From Sitta carolinensis (taxonomy: Eukaryota > Chordata > Aves > Passeriformes > Sittidae): a stretch of DNA of 64,000 nucleotides. The first letter of the stretch is position 1. Every line of letters starts with the position of its first letter. This document shows positions 23,591-38,152 of this stretch, in pieces. The position numbers were made by a program, and so were the translations under genes. Below the pieces are notes generated by a model. It saw only the letters and a list, made by a program, of their open reading frames with translations, did no database searches and was not told the origin of the DNA. Where the stretch lies: contig JAVUNC010000004.1 of the NCBI GenBank assembly GCA_032173965.1, positions 20,995,001 through 21,059,000 on the forward strand. The letters are read 5' to 3'.

Positions 23591-26319
23591 AAAAGCCATC
23601 AGACCCCTGCTTGCTTGCTCAAAGTTCCTGGCTTCTGACGCCCTGGGGAGCTTCCTTAGTTCCCTAAGGCCTTACCCTGAAATTATTCCTGCCAGCTGCC
23701 TGAGATTCATTGCATTGCAAAGCCCCAGGGAAAATTCCAACATCCCTCTGGAGCTTCATCCTGAGAAGAATTCTTAAGCAAAATGGACTTTGCCTTCAAA
23801 TCAATGCTTTAAGAAACTGATGCCTTTTCAATAAATAAATTTTAATACTGTATCTGGACTCTAGAAACCTGATTCCACCCCCCCACATTCTATGTTTCTT
23901 AGCATTTGGCAAAGAACTAGGGTATACATGGAATGATTGCAAAATGGCACACACTCCTACCCAACCTGACAGTAGTCTGAAAATATCAGACCTTTGTGCA
24001 GCATTAATCATTATAGAGTTCAAGACCATTAGAAATGGAGGATCATCAACTCTAATTTTCTGCATGATGAAAAACCTTACAGTCCCCTAAGCTAGTCTAT
24101 GTTCAGCTTAGTAACATGGGACTGAAGAAACCTGTTCATTGATTTACATGTATCCACAATGATAGCTTCCATGATGTCTTAACTACTTATATGGAACATT
24201 TAGAAGATAATTACTTATGAGAAGCTCCTTTCAGAGTACTAATTTCTTTGAGGTAAGAGAAGACTTTATGACAATAAACCTATTACTTTCTTTTTCTCAA
24301 GAGGAAATTCAAATTTGTTTATAGAAGATTAGAACATTGTCAAAAAACCTAATTTTCTGTTTAGGTACACTAAAGTCTGAAGCTGAGCTTTGCAGTGCAA
24401 AGAAGATGAAAAGGCAGTTGTATTCAATTTGGATATTGGCAATTGACTAATTCTTAACAAATTTTATGGGATTTTGGGAGTGGGAAGAATCATTGTGCTT
24501 CATGTTAAAAATCAACTGTGGAACATGGAAGATTTTAGTTTTATTTTTCTTGAATCTTTGAAACATATCCTGCTCTGAAAAATTTGTTGAATAGTTCTTG
24601 AACAAGTATCATACTATTTGGTTACTTTTATAAAACATTCTCTCTACAAGCATTAGTAGAACCAAACTCTAATATTTTAATTTACCATAGCACCTTTTGA
24701 CTCAATATTTACAGGCAAGCTAATCACTCTATACTTTCCCAGCTTCTTCAAGTATACAAAATATGAATGCATGACACTGAGACTATCAAACTTTTGTAAT
24801 AAGGAATGAGACAAATAAATTGATTATACAGTCAGACTATAAGGGCGTATATGGTGTGTACAAACTTGAAAATGTCATTTGATATTATAAAAATAACACT
24901 ATAATTACAGTGACAATGTGATGAAAAGAGCCTTAGGTTGTCAAGAAAGTGCTGTAAGATGCAAGTTGGAATAGACTGCAGAAATACTGTATGTTTCAGT
25001 AACAGGGTATTGATCATGCCCTGGCTTATGATGCAGAACATAGTGAAGACTTTCAGCCTGCAATACTAAGTGATTCTCACATGAGAAAGTGTGTATTATT
25101 CCTTATGAACAGAGCAGACCTTCCTTAAGGACTTATTTCTTTTAAATATTTAACAGTATTCTTTCTCAGTGACATACTCTTTTTATGGTATGATTTATGC
25201 CCGCAGTGTATTTTCTTTGGCAAGGAAAATATTAACTCTGGAATACCAATGATATTCCCTGAAATATGAAAATATATCACTAAATATTATAGGTTACGGT
25301 GGGTTTTTTCCCCAAAATGAACAAGGGAATGTGTACAGTTTGTAAGAACAGAGAAAAACAAGCAATTTCTGGTTGCACTTCTGTAGTTAACCATACCTTG
25401 ATTTCATTTGCTCACCATTAACTGAATTCTGCGCTGTAAAATACAGCCTATTTTCAGAAATATGTGTGTAATTGGAAAAAGCACTTGCAATTTTTTAGGA
25501 AAACTAGTAATGGAGTGAATATCCAGTGAGGACAAGAGTTATTATACGTATCATGAATAATGTAGTATATGCTCAAAACTAGCAAATATTGGACTAAAAG
25601 GGACTATATTGATGTATAAACTTATGCCCTAATCTCAGGTAAGATTAAGTCACTTGGGCAGCTGACTTTCTTAAAACAGTTCAATTGTCTTCACTCCCTG
25701 AGGATGATTTTTGGTGAAATGAATATGTTCTTTCTGAATTAATGTGACAAGATTTTTTTTTTCCAGAGTAAAATTTTATTTTTTTTCTAAATCTGTGTAC
25801 TAATATCTAGATTTGAAAAGAGGACCAATGTTTTCTGATTCATTGACAAATGAATACTAGCAATTTTTCATCTCATTGTATTCAGCAGTTACAGATTTTC
25901 TTTAATAAAATAAAATATAAAACCCCAATACATTATAAATGTCACTCCATGCACAGCAATGCTCAACTGTTTTGTTATCTTCTTTCTCAAATTTGGGATT
26001 GTGTAGGTATAGTGGCTTGATCCTGGACAGCACTCATGCAGGTTCTCATTCACTCTCCTCTCCCATGGGACCTGGAGAAAATAGAAGGCAAGAATAATAT
26101 TGGGCAGCAATAAAGATACTTTAATTAAGAAAACAAAGGATGCATGCCAACCATGTGAATTGTTGGCATTAAATAAGTTTTTTTTTCAGTCTGATGAGTA
26201 TACCTTTATGCTTGAACATATGAAATTATGTGGAAAATAAAACCAAAACTATTGTTAAGGTAAAAAACACGAAAGACCAGGTAGTTTGGAATCAATAATA
26301 TTCAAAGATATAAACTGAG
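23591..26319. other. A+T-rich noncoding sequence
   Basis: The first 190 bases (to about 23780) are G+C-richer and could be the extension of the neighbouring CR1 or another old repeat; I could not place them. The rest is unique sequence with stops in all frames. Confidence 0.5.
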
Positions 26320-26650
26320 AATTCCAGGGATGAGGCCCCACTAGATCTGCTGTTTACAGAGAAGGGCTGCTGGGAGATGTGATCAGAGGTCTTCTTGGCC
26401 ACAGTGACCACAATATGATAGAATTTTTAGTATCTGGGGAAGTTAGGAAGAGTGTTAATAAAACCTCTACCCTTCATTTACAGATTGCAGACTTTGGCCT
26501 GTCCAGGACACTGATTCAGTGGAAAGCAGCCCTTAAAAACAAAGGGGTCCAAGAAGGCTGAGCATTCTTTAAGGAAGAAATCTCAAAGGTACTGGAACAG
26601 GCCATCAAGACAAAGAAATGTGTGTGTTGTCTTGGTAGCCAGACCACAAA
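26320..26650 (+). mobile_element. CR1 LINE ORF2-region fragment, plus strand
   Basis: A sense-strand match to the inner part of the CR1 open reading frame: GATCTGCTGTTTACAGAGAA (26345), AATATGATAGAATTTTTAGT (about 26411), GACTTTGGCCTGTCCAGGAC (about 26490), and AAAGGGGTCCAAGAAGGCTG (about 26541). The frame is broken, for example by TGA at the end of the last block. A weak further match near 26790-26835 (AAGTGCAAAGTTCTG) suggests the same element continued downstream. It encoded part of a reverse transcriptase polyprotein and is now dead. Confidence 0.82.
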
Positions 26651-29600
26651 TTTTTTTTCCCATGTAGTTCCTAAAACCTATTAACCTGGCTAATGGTCTT
26701 GCTTTTATAAGATGATGGATTAATTATTAGCTGTAATTAAAAAGTTTGATCACTAAAGGACTCCAGTGTACAGAGAAGGTACAGGAGACCCATTAGCTCT
26801 ACAGATCTAAGTGCAAAGTTCTGGACTGCATGGGTCTGTTCCAGACAAGAAGGAGACTAAGCTAACACCATGATGTTTGATGATTTGCTGTTTGCTGGCG
26901 ACACTTTGACAGATCATTACTAATTTTCAAAGGAGCTATTAAAAGTCCCCTTCAGAACACAGTGTTTTAAATACCCTTGAGGAAAACATCTTGTCAGACT
27001 GATATGTTATGATGCAGGTTGTCCATGCATGCTTATTAAAAAGGATTCTGCTATTCAGAAATCTGGGTTATAATTTCAAGTAACCACAAAATGCACCCCC
27101 CTATGAGATCACACGAAAGTAAAAACTGTTCTACCTATTCACCGACCCTGACACTGTGAGAGAGTAATTTGACATACCAAGAATTAATGGCATTTTTCTG
27201 TGGTTTGCTTGTAGCTGTAGTCTCAGGCTAAGTACATTAAGTCCAATTAAGGACTGCAGAAATACTGACCAGATGCAGGATAAACGTTTGCAACATCTTC
27301 TATTTTCTCTACCTAAAAGTGGAAAACCTCAGCACAGTCATTTCAGCCTGGATAGGCAAATTGATAGCATCTGTGGTTACAGCTATACCTGAAGATAATA
27401 AACATGACTAACAAAGGGATGACCTTCAGAATTTTGATATGGTAGAAATATACATCAGCATAATTTCTGACAACTTGCTTCATTCCTGTCATTTGAAATA
27501 CTAAATAAACTGTTATGATATAATGGAGAAGTAGGTCAGAACCTTATAAAAATACAGCCACCAATCTCTGTTGCAATACAGAAAATTCATCACGCATGTA
27601 ACTGTACCCCATGGAATTACTGTAGGGATGAGCAAGCCAGTATTTTGATAGTAGTGTGGTCCAATTGAACAGTTATAAATTTCTAATGAGCTAATGAGGA
27701 TTTATAATAATTTCAATTTTCAAAATTGAAGCAAAAGCTACTTTTCACATGCTCATGTGTTGCTGCTCACATCTGCCCTCAGCAGAGCCCCAGATCTATT
27801 CCTAAAAATGCAATATATTGTACACAGCAAAACCCAGAATTTATAAGCATTTGGAGTTCTAAGACTACATTTGTTATCTTGGGCTAAAAACAGGCCTATT
27901 TTCTATCAAAAATTGGAAACCTACACTTTCACCTCGTTCTGCTCATATGAAGGTAAGTTATTTTTTGATGGAGATAGGAGTACTCCATGGCATTTCCTGT
28001 TGACTTTCACAGATGATGTTTGGAGTTTTTCCTTCCTTGCTGTACTTAAATGCATATTCAAAAAGTAATACACCTGTTCAGCTATATGGGAACATGAGTG
28101 AGATAAAGGAAGTAATTCAAAGCTAAGGAATAAATAAATTTCTGGTATGGAATTCTGTGGTGTCTTTTCTGGAAATGAGTGTGATGTAAACATCAAGGTT
28201 TACATTAAGGTCATTGTCAAAATGTTACATTCTATTAAATTATTACAATAAATAACCCCTTTGGAACATATTTACTGATTTTAAGCAATTTATTCCATAA
28301 CTACTCTGTGAATCTGGTCCTCCAAAGTACAAAGGAATGTATGTGACTGTGGGATTTTCTGAAACCAGATGGCTTTGTATCAGCTACTGCATCATTTTAT
28401 AGCAAAACACACATCCTTGAAAAGATTTCTTTGCTTGGTGTTGGTTAAGTGCATCTTATTTTACTCATCTGCCTAATCTTGATGAGTCTCCATTGCAGTC
28501 CAGAATAATTAATCTACCTCTTTAAGGAGCTTGCATGAGTGGAAGAAGAAGCTATGTCTATTTACAGTGTTCTGGTTCTTTTGCTTTATCTTGATAGAGG
28601 CATTGATAAATGGTTAAATATGAGCCTAAGATGAGACAAAACTACCATGGTTCTCCCCAAAACTCCTGGTTACTCACCTATGGATAAAATGTGTCAAAAT
28701 GATGGCTGCCATGGCTTAAATAATGAGACATGAAAACTGTAAATTATGTACCAGTCTAAATAAATTTACTGGAAATGAATGTAATTTACAAGGATCTACT
28801 AGTTGTGAAATAGAGACTTGAAAGATCTATCATGAGAAATTATATGTTTTCTTCTTTCTGATACTTTTTCAGAGACTTTTGCTTTCTTCCAAAATTAATT
28901 AACTCAGTAATGATCCAGCAGTCATTAAAAGAGGATCCAGCTTCTTCAGAAGCTACATTCTCCTTAGAAACAACAAATACAGGATCTGACACATCACTAA
29001 CCTTTACTCTTCTTCCTCTGCCACCCTGGTAATGAGGCATAGCAAATGACAGAAAGGGTGTAAGTAATTAGTACAAAAACCCCTTGAAAAAAGCCTACAT
29101 CACATTTGTTAAATCTTAGGTGTATTTTGCTGTATTAGCTGCTGTAACTACAAACTCTGAAGGTGTTTTAATGAAGAAGGGAATGAGAAGCAGTGGTTAT
29201 GGAGCAGTGTATAGGACAGAGTGAATTTATGTGCTTTAGGGCCCAATACAAAATTTATTGATATAAATTTAAGTATTCTCTCAACATTTGAGTAAGACTT
29301 ACTGACAAACAAGTACTACCCAATCATAAATCAAGCAGTAATGAAATGCCATCTTTTTTTTTTTTTTTTTTTTTTTTTTCACCATATGAGTATGTCAGTG
29401 ATTTGTGTTTTACAGAAAAATTGGTTTTGACCTCGTAGTCTTGAGATCTTTTTCCTTCTGATTGGTCACTCAGAATTCGATGTTACTTATGTACAAAATA
29501 GATTTTCAATTTTAATATACTGACCTACTGAAATTAGTTTGCATTCTGAGTCTGGTTTAGGGTATTTGGATAAACATTTAGCTCAATAGTTTATAAAATT

Positions 29601-30060
29601 CCTTTTAATTTCTGTGATATAGATAGGCCTATTTTATTCTGACAGAAAAAAAATATTTTATTTGCTCTCAGATATACCCAACGAGGAAGAATTTACATGT
29701 ACAGCAAAATTTTTGATATTTCTTATATGAGATGACAGATAAAGAAAGCAAAGCCTGGAGAAAATATACAGAAAAAAAAAGTCAAAATAGACACAATGGA
29801 GTAAATCATATAACATTTTTATCCTATTTTTTTTCCCAAGTATTTTTATTCTGAAAAGATGACTGGTAGATAGTGCAACTGAAATTGCACTTAACAATGA
29901 TAAACTCTCCCACAGCCCCAAAAGGATTTTCAGATGATTTCTATTTATAAACAACAGTTCAGGTTCTGTCTGGATTATGCCTAAATTGCTAAGTGGACGT
30001 CCCAGCTTTATTTGGTCTAATGTACATTTTCTTTAAACTGTAATAACAGTTTTCTTTTTT
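26651..30060. other. A+T-rich noncoding sequence
   Basis: Unique-looking DNA with a run of 26 T at 29354-29379. A short palindrome TTCAATTTTCAAAATTGAA lies near 27710-27730. Frames of up to 98 codons show no domains. No RNA gene seen. Confidence 0.6.
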
Positions 30061-30150
30061 TTATACATACATACATATATACATACATACATACATATAT
30101 ATGTATACACACATACACACACATACATATATATACACTAATATATACTA
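30061..30150. repeat. (ATAC)n / (AT)n / (CA)n compound microsatellite
   Basis: TACA tetranucleotide repeats alternate with TATATA and ACACAC runs over about 90 bases. It is probably polymorphic. Confidence 0.92.
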
Positions 30151-32445
30151 TTAATATTATGGTTTAGTAACAAATAATATTACATAAATTATCCTATTGC
30201 ATGTGTTTGCTTCTCCCAAAACAGCTTCAAGTCAGTTTAATCTGGCACAGGAATCATGTACTAACTCATTGTATCTTTTTTATATAACTTTTAGGAACAC
30301 TTCTATGGATAAATTTTGTATTGCTTACTACTTTTACCTGGAAAAAGACTACCAATGTGCAATTCCAAAGTTAATACTTTATAATCTTTTTCCAATTACA
30401 CACCTTCTCCTAAAACAAATTTTACCAAGTTGTTTGGTGCCTGGTTTTACCCTAGCTTTTATCTCATTCATCAGGAGCTGTCACACACACAAGTTTGTAT
30501 TTTTGCCATTTGAAAACTTGAAAATAAATATGAAATATTTTCAGATGGTAGGATGCACAAGTGCAACACCTTGTTCTTCTACTAAATTATTTCCAAAAAG
30601 GTCTAGAAGTTTCCCCACAGTCATGTTCAAAATCGAAATCAATAGTTTTTCCCTCTCATATAGAAAACAGTTCATCTTTATGAAATGGTAGAAAATGACA
30701 CTAAGCAGATTTAGTCTTGCATTTGAACAGAGGGCAGTTAGAGACAGAGGAACATCCTGGTGCCCAGGAAACCGTGACTTGAACTAAAGCAAATACCAGA
30801 ATAATTTAGATTTGGTCTGTGTTCTGGATTATCCTTTCTGCATTAGAAAATAAGATTTGTCCCTTTCACTTTGAAATGGCATTGAGTGTCTATGATCAAA
30901 ACATGCCAAGCTGTAATAAATATACATTTTAAATTTTTCTCCTTGATATTTAATTTCTCTGTTGTCCACATTTCTGTCTCAGTCTTCTAAATATCTATTG
31001 GCAGATAGTATTAAAATGCTAATGTGCCCCTGTTTCTTTAAAGAAAATGTTCATAAAAATCATTAACTCATTGTGAGATAAGAAACAAAACCTCAAGAGA
31101 TGTTTTATTTAATATTCAGATATGGATTTCTTTGATAGAAGTGCTTTATCATTTATAACAAAACATGCATGGTGAGCATAAGAAGATTATAAGACATCAG
31201 ACACCTAATAAAGAAGGTTAGGTCATGGATAACAAAGTTACTGTAATTATTTGAAAAACAAAAATAGATGTGCAAATCCTTCTCAACTAGGTTTAGTCCC
31301 AAACACCACTTATAACTTCTCATATTATTGAAATATGAATATACAATATTAAAAAGGGTAACATTCTCTTACAAAAGTCGTCTGGCTGTCAGGGTGCAGT
31401 CAATAGTAAAAATAAAAATAAAACCTGAAGAACTCTATGGCATGCAGTCACTCAATATCTTGGGAAAACTCTAGCAACAGGCTGTAGCAGAATCAATCTT
31501 TATATTGCTTTTCCTCTGGATCAAAAGCCAACAATACTCATTACTAAAGGAGATAATATCCTGAATTTCTAGAAAGGAGGGATTTCTAATTTCTATGACT
31601 AATTTATGACTTCCCAGACACTGCTAGGAAAGGAGGTTACTGATACTGAAGGGTTCAAAAGAAGTACAGTATAAAATCATAAAGAAGTCAGTATCATAAT
31701 AAGAGAAAATTTTTCTTACATAACTCTCTGATAAAGGTCAAAATTGCAGTGATGACTTTTAATTTTAGTAGCATATTTTTCAAAATAGTAATGCAAATGT
31801 GCAGGCGAAGCTTTGCCGAAGTTCAATAGATATCTGAAACAAAGCATCTCTCATGATTTTAACAGCACCCTTATCAAACCAAAGTATGTTTGTGTGATCT
31901 TACTTTTACATGCCAGTTATAGCAAATAACTGATGACTGCAGGGGTAAAACCCAAGCCAATGTTAACAGTAAAAGAGCTGTTGTTCCTTAGCATCACGCA
32001 CCTTTCCTTCTCTGTCTTTGCTATGAGCCTGAGAAAGAAAAATAGGCAGAGCCATCAAAAAAGAAATGTTAAGACAGTTTTAAAAATATATCAAATGAAA
32101 CCTGAAGATAAAATCTTTAAAGTGTCTCTTAAAAGGCTTCTATGGAGGAAGTCTCAGAGGTAGAGCAAATATATCATATTAAAGAAATATGTTTCTTATT
32201 CTGTTACTAATGTAAAATAATTACTTTGTCTTATAAGTACATGAAAAGTTTTAATCACATCACATCACTCTGGTTTTTAGGGTAAAAATTCACTAGTCAT
32301 CCTACTGACATCATTTACTCTAAAGAAGTTATTCCTTTCACCTTTGACATAATTGTTGCAAGAAGAATTTACTTTCCAAGGAAGAAAAAATGTCAGAAGC
32401 ATGCAGTGAGGGATCTCCGGGGTTTTTTGTGGGGTTTTTTGAGGA
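30151..32445. other. A+T-rich noncoding sequence with one long open stretch
   Basis: The plus strand is free of stops over 164 codons at 30197-30691. The first codon is TTG and the first in-frame ATG leaves about 128 codons. The translation has no recognised domain and the codon choice follows the local A+T bias, so it is not called a gene. The remainder is unique sequence. Confidence 0.5.
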
Positions 32446-32542
32446 AATAAAATAAAATTAAATTAAAATAAAATAAAATAAAATAAAATAAAATAAAATA
32501 AAATAAAATAAAATAAAATAAAATAAAATAAAATAAAATAAA
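32446..32542. repeat. (TAAAA)n pentanucleotide microsatellite
   Basis: About 19 near-perfect units of TAAAA, with slightly impure units at the left end. Likely length-variable. Confidence 0.95.
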
Positions 32543-35500
32543 TCCTCTTCTATCAAGTTTTCAATGCTGGCAGTTCTCCAAAGTGAGTTACAATCTGAAA
32601 TGGAGCGCACAAACAAAAAACCAAACCCAACCAATCAACAAACGGACAAAAAAAAAAATCCAAGCAACGAAAAGGAAGTTCCTATAGCTTTATATTTTTG
32701 TTTCTCTTGGCTAATTATTAGTCAGCTCACTATCACCACTGACTAAAATATATAAATTGCTATCAAAAAAAGTAAATATAACTTAGTCCAAATTTAATTT
32801 TCAGATGTCTACTTCAATTGCTGTTCCGGCTTTGCAGCCTACGATAATCTTTATCATAAGACTTTCTGAAGTAACACAGATGAACAATTCTGTTAGATGT
32901 TGCAACTTGACTTGTGCACTGTGTATAAAAAAAGGAGAGTTCTCATGCTCTAGTTAATTAATTGGATTATGCCTTCAAAAGGATTGACACTTTGTATGCC
33001 CTTATTCTAAGCACTTTTTAAGAAAGTTTGCAGAATACACTTCAGAAGAATAACTTAAGGATGAACTTTCAACTTGTGCCGTATCACAGTTTTCTTTAGA
33101 AAAGGCAGTTTTAGAGGGCAAGAAGAAATGTTAAGGAGAAGATGTGCCATACTTTTACAAAGTGTGGCATCTAAAAGATATATCCTTAGTAGGACTTTAA
33201 AACTCTTGCTGTCACGATTTCTAATTTTCTTGTTCTGTGAATAACTTCTTTTTATTATCAGGTAGACTTTAGGTTTAGGGATTGGTCAAATATACCTTGA
33301 ACATCCATAAATATGAAGCATTATACATAGCATTATACAAATATTTTTGCCAATTATATATATTTGTATTCCTTAATACATTAGTCTTCAGTCCTACATC
33401 ACCTTAGGAATAGTCTGAATATTAATTTAGCACATAGAAGTAGACACTGAATCTAGCTGAACTAACATAAAAAAATCTTCCTGAAACTGAAACTATTTTC
33501 CCATCATGGATGGCAATTTTCCCCAGAAAATATATATCCTGTACTCATACGTATGGTCATTGTGTTCTGAATAACTCCAAGACAAGAATAAATTTAACTG
33601 ACTTTAGTTTTTGTGTTTTCTCACTTCACTTGAATAGAAAAAACTAAGGGAAAGATTAACAATTTCTAAATATTTTCAGACCTGTAAAAATTCCAAATGC
33701 ACACCAAAACATAGCCAGTAAAAACCTACCAGAAATATTGAAAACTGTGATAAACTGAATAGTATATTTACAAGCTTTTACTAATCCAAAGTTTAAAGTA
33801 AATTTAACTAATGAAAGTTTGTAACTTTGTGGAAATCAGTAGTGATTTCTGTAAAAGTTCTCTGCAGAATGAGAGATTTACAAAAGTGCACAGTAGACTG
33901 TAAAAGGATTTCAGATGAATGACTTACTAAATTGCTGACTTACTAAATTGCCTGTTTGGCCTGTTAGATGTCTACAGGTGAGGAGCCTGTGAGGGGTGTA
34001 CAGATGTGGTTAACCGCGCTCCCACTCTGATTTCCCACCTACACACTATCCTTTTTTCAGATCCCAAATTTCCCTTTTTCATGGGAACATCCAGATAAAT
34101 AGAAATTCCAGGGATCAGAAGAATTCTGGTACATTAAGCATGTCTTAACACCTGATAAAATTTTATTTCTTAGATGAAACTACCTACCATTATCCTGGGG
34201 AATATTTTCCAGCTATATGGTTCTGGGGGAGGTGACTGTGTAGAGTGTGTATTTAGAGCTATACACATGCAGGGGATTATCACACATTGTCATACATATG
34301 AAAACATTCACACATCAATGGAAAAAGTATCCCAAATGAGATATAAACTTGCTTGAGGGCAGATGAATAATATTTTTTATTTAACCTTTTGTTGTTAATT
34401 CTTCTCTTGGGACGGAAATAAATGGGGTTTGATGTTTCAGGCAGTTAATTACTTGATTTTTACTTTGTTGACTGTAAAATATTTGGGGCCAAATAAGTGT
34501 TTTATGACTGATAATTGTTTCAGGACAAGAAAAAAACATAGTTTTATAATAAAAGTAATATTTAATGATACATATTCCATGCTGCCACAAAATTTTCCAT
34601 TTCAAGAGATTAAGTCTACAGGCATACACATTATTGCATAACCTGACATTCAGCATGAAGAAGAAAAAAGAAGATACTTCCTTGCCTTTCTATCAGAGGC
34701 ATAACCACCCAGTATTAATTTATTTACAACTCTGATGAAAATAGCATGACTGATACATCTGGTATGGAAGTCCTTTTTTGTGAACACTGAAAGATCAAAA
34801 TAAACACTAAGTCACCAAGCCTAAGAAATACTCAGAAGCTGAGAAAAAAAAAATAATAAAGTGATTAATATTTAAAACTTGTCCAGAAAGGACTGTCTTC
34901 AATATTTATACAGCATCATAAAACTGCACCAGAAATGCTAAATACTGCAGAAATATTTAAAATCCAGAAATCAAGTCTATGTCACTAAAACTTTTTTCTT
35001 AGACAGCTTCTTTGCAAATTCTTGCTTCATTGCAGTTTTACACAGAAAAGCCTTGCCTAGCAGAATTCCAGCTGAATCGCTTAAATAGCTGTTGAAGAAC
35101 CAAAGCTATTTATTAATTACTATTCTGCAACCTCTGAAATTACTGTTTTGTAGCTGATTTGGTTTACAGAACGAAAAATAATAAAAATCCTCTTATTTCA
35201 CATTTTTACCCAGCCCTAATATGAAATAAAAGATTTCATAATGGGTTTAAAGATCAGTAATTCAGACTGATAAACATCTGATTTGTCTTATTTAGGAAGC
35301 AAATTAAAATGAAATATAAAAACCAACAGATTGTGCAGTGGTCATATTTTATCCTTTTACTTTCTGTGTTTTCTGACTGCTACGTAAGTGATAGTACTAA
35401 TTTGGTGTTATGACCTCTTTACACCCTGCTGATGTCTCTGTGAGCTCACCTCGAGTCAGAGACTTTGAGGACAAGACATTGTTATAATGCCTTCAGTGGA

Positions 35501-38152
35501 AGAACTGTGTGAAAACTTAAGCTAGCAATGGAAATAACCAAATCACTGACTTTGCACTTTGGTGTGTTAAGCAGGATCCACACAGAAGCAATGGCACATG
35601 ATGAGAAAAGCCTTAAATCTTACTAATTTCTTATTTGAGGACAGTACTGGGAAATACTTCCATTCATTTGAGAGGCAAGCAATTTCCAAGACATTGGTAT
35701 TTCTTGGACTTGGTGATTTTGTATTGTCTGTATCTCACTTCTTTCTGTGAGGAAATCCAAATTTTCATGACATCAGCTGTTTCTGAAACCAGCCCAGGAT
35801 CACGTTGCTATTACTCAATCCATACGGAGGTGTTGGTGGGGTGTGCAGGTTTACTCTTGCTCAGTCCTGTACTATCAATCAACTTGTACGGGGAGAGTGG
35901 AAAATCCCACATACACATACAGCATTACCCTAAAACTTTTAAGTTGCTCAAAGCAAAAATGTGTCAAAGATTAATTACAACGATTGATGGTCTGCAGCAG
36001 CAAGACACAGAAAATTGCAAATCTAAAATTAGTACTCCACCCTGTACCAAGAAGAAAGGGAGGCTTTACTGAGGAAAAACAGCAGCACTGATCAGGAAGA
36101 ACATCCTAAACCAGGGGAAGCACAACTGTGGCAGCTACTATCTCTGCTTTCCCTTAGCTTCTCTTCTTGTATGGGAGGGATCTGCCCTTTAGACTTCTGT
36201 ATTTTTATCAAATATAGAATGTTTACATATGTTGGATGTATAATCGTTGTTTTCCTTAAACTAGTGCTATACAGCTCCCAGTTCTCCTTTAGTGATTCAA
36301 ATTTGTGCGACCTGTGTTAGAACTTCTGCAATTGAACTATAAAATGTTTCAAGATGCAGTATTTAATTTTTAACTTATTGCACAGAATTTAAAGCATCTA
36401 ATTTATAAGACATTATTAAAATAGTTCGTTTTGCCATCTCTGTAATTCAAATCTTTCCATGAAAATAGATATTTTATTTTCTTGTAAGCCTCTGGCTCTT
36501 GGTGATGACTGCAGTGTATTCACACAAGTGAGAGTTTACACACAGGAAACTTAGATACAAAAGCATAAAATTCAAAATTATCTCTAATTTTGAGTAGGTG
36601 ATATCAAATAGCTAAGAGCATTTTCCCAAAGTTTTTAACTGATGTATTTAATCATAATTTCTATTATGTATCCATTAAAAAATCTTGTATATAAGAAGCC
36701 AAAAGGCTATAATTTCAAGTCTCCAGAAAACACACATCTGGTTTCCTGAGCATTCTGAAGTTTAAAAAATATCAACTTAACTCCAAATTAGTATTAGTTC
36801 ACACTAATACTAATGAGGCAGTTATAAAGCAGGCCTGTATTCCAATCCCAGATGTAAAATAAACCTTCCACACTCTAAACCCATTTTTTTTTCTCATAAT
36901 AGTCTAAAATGCTTTTAAACCCTACCCACTTAATGGAGCATTCCTATTGGTCCTGAATATCACACACAATTAAACTTTTGATAAAAAATAGTGTATTTTG
37001 GTAATGCAGTTAAGTGGTTTCTTTTAGGAAGTGGATAAAGATGAACAAGTAATTTAAAATCTCTTTCTAATGTTCAGATGATAAGGATTTTATTAAATCT
37101 TCCAGTATCCACTATCTATCTAGTGTTAATGTAGATGCTCATCTAGAAGGTACTATTTATCTTGCACACAGAAACTCTCCCTTCATGACTTTGCTGTCCA
37201 TATTTCTTTCCATGGGAACTTGCAGTTTTGTCACTAAAAATACTTCTACTGAAAGTAAATCTCAGTGAATGCATGGCCTGCTGATAAGAGAGATGGGGTC
37301 TGGTAGGCAGAACAAGAGAGCATGAAAAGATTGCTAAATCCCCTCCTCTCTCTACTAGCAATATTTCTGTTTGTGGTAGTTTTTTCCAGTTTTGATTACA
37401 AAGAAAGTCATTGACTCAATAATTCTTGAAATTACTAATATAAATTCAGATACCTGATGCCACAGTATAACAAAAGCAACTTAAAATTATTAATTTTTGC
37501 CCATTTTTATGAGTCATCCATTTTAATTTAATGACCATGTTTTTAAAAGCCATTTCAAATATGCAAATATGTGAAAACTTTGTTAGAAACTCAATGATGT
37601 TTAAGTACAAACCATAATATGACAGAAACAATAGTGTTTAAAATTACAAGCAGATGGGAAAAGAATAAATGATTTTCCTACTAGGACAATATATTTTTTA
37701 AAGTTTGGTATAAACTATGTCTTTTGTCAGAATCAGGACACCAATTTTAAACATAAACAAATTGAAAATGTAGGTTATAAAAAAAGTAATTGCTATTCTG
37801 TGCTTGGATATATTCAATGATCAGTATGTAAACATAATACGCTGAAATCTGCTAAGCTAGGACTTCATTCAGACAACTGAGATCTTATCACATGGCATTC
37901 AAATTTTTAATAAATCTGAAAAATGGAACAGTAAGGGAAAAAATAATTAGCTATTCTGCATAAATTTTAAACTACACATATGGGCTCTGTACTACATGAA
38001 GAATTTGCTAGATGTGGCAAATATAGGATAATTTATAATGAGCTCTGCCTAACAAATCTATGAATCTACTCTACTTTTCATTCCTAAAAAAATCAAATGG
38101 CCTAAACAACTTATAGTTGAAACTATGAATAGATATAAAATAGGTATGAAGT
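32543..38152. other. A+T-rich noncoding sequence
   Basis: A 5.6-kb stretch of unique-looking DNA. A perfect tandem duplication of a 16-base unit lies at 33920-33951, and a perfect 12-bp-stem hairpin at 36787-36814. A 145-codon frame at 35635-36072 starts at TTG and is unrecognised. No confident repeat or exon. Confidence 0.6.

Noticed and set aside
35635..36072. 145-codon plus-strand frame
   Set aside because: It starts at TTG, has no recognised domain and no neighbouring promoter or splice logic.
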